Source: an uncultured Bacteroidales bacterium (lineage in GTDB: Bacteria; Bacteroidota; Bacteroidia; Bacteroidales; Muribaculaceae). Taken from it: a stretch of DNA of 41,012 bases. Within the stretch, counting starts at the first letter, position 1; each line of letters starts with the position of its first letter. Location: positions 1-41,012 of the forward strand of contig CAMWLW010000015.1 of assembly GCA_947175245.1 (NCBI GenBank), given 5' to 3'. The notes beneath the pieces are model-generated. The model made no database searches, was not told the DNA's origin, and saw only the letters and a list, made by a program, of their open reading frames with translations. The translations under genes were made by a program, and so were the position numbers. Shown here piece after piece: positions 40,951 through 41,012 of this stretch.

Positions 40951-41012
40951 TTATTTGCTTTTACATTCAATTATGCTATGGCCTTGACCGAGATTATCGT
41001 GTATTGCACAAA
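40951..41012 (-). CDS. C-terminal end of an operon gene cut by the window edge
   Basis: One minus-strand frame is open from the edge to a TAA at 40951-40953, encoding the tail HDNLGQGHSIIECKSK. The spacing to the ACP start (21 bases) fits the operon. A second frame is also open to a stop at 40971 (ending SVKAIA), so the choice is tentative and the product cannot be named. Confidence 0.4.
   Translation of the reverse strand, partial: CAIHDNLGQGHSIIECKSK

Overview
The window looks like a chromosomal segment of a Bacteroidales (Bacteroidota) bacterium, probably a gut member such as a Muribaculaceae relative (family-level placement is inference). Evidence: moderate GC; AT-rich upstream regions without strong Shine-Dalgarno sites; repeated promoters of the Bacteroidota type TTTG-N19/20-TAnnTTTG (best at 31-61, 4875-4906, 13991-14021, 23739-23770); and lineage-typical proteins (DUF6377-like regulator, HU-CCDC81/SPOR protein, CsgG-like secreted proteins, an LPS-type KdsC). 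I saw no tRNA, rRNA, CRISPR array, insertion sequence or integrase.

Region 1 (1-4.9 kb) is accessory. It holds a small membrane protein, a HxlR-family regulator divergent from a cupin gene with a perfect inverted-repeat operator between them, a strongly structured non-coding interval (1666-1922) with its own promoter and terminator, two tandem secreted CsgG-like paralogues, and a small envelope operon (two YtxH proteins, a holin-like membrane protein, a small soluble protein) with an internal terminator-like hairpin.

Region 2 (4.9-24 kb) is mostly housekeeping: prmA with an outer-membrane-type protein, a COG2509-type FAD protein with a MATE exporter, a HAD phosphatase, rlmH and nadC with interlocking divergent promoters, a large TPR protein, gdhA with a consensus promoter and a 5' hairpin, a membrane-bound TPR/HTH regulator, mutL lacking the usual endonuclease motifs, an uncharacterised ATP-grasp protein, and a minus-strand operon of a HU/SPOR membrane protein, nitroreductase, DUF2520-like protein, kdsC and maf.

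Region 3 (24-41 kb) is the most interesting part. A minus-strand operon, tightly overlapping for most of its length, enters from the right edge and encodes two acyl carrier proteins, two catalytically complete ketosynthases, a cysteine-less ketosynthase-like protein, a KS-N-terminal-like fragment, two hotdog dehydratase-like proteins, a thioesterase, an LpxL-like and a PlsC-like acyltransferase, a GT2 glycosyltransferase, a CrtI-like FAD oxidoreductase, a radical SAM protein with a B12-type N-terminus, a small unknown protein and a PaaK-like adenylate-forming ligase. guaA follows on the same strand, and a second CrtI-like paralogue lies beyond it in the opposite orientation behind a TPR gene. 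The core resembles aryl-polyene/flexirubin pathways: a starter is activated, extended on an ACP by KS/CLF and dehydratases to a polyene, then transferred to a lipid or glycolipid. The CrtI pair, radical SAM protein and PaaK-like ligase suggest a variant product. Ketoreductase, ammonia lyase, LolA and MMPL exporter genes are not in the window and may lie to the right.
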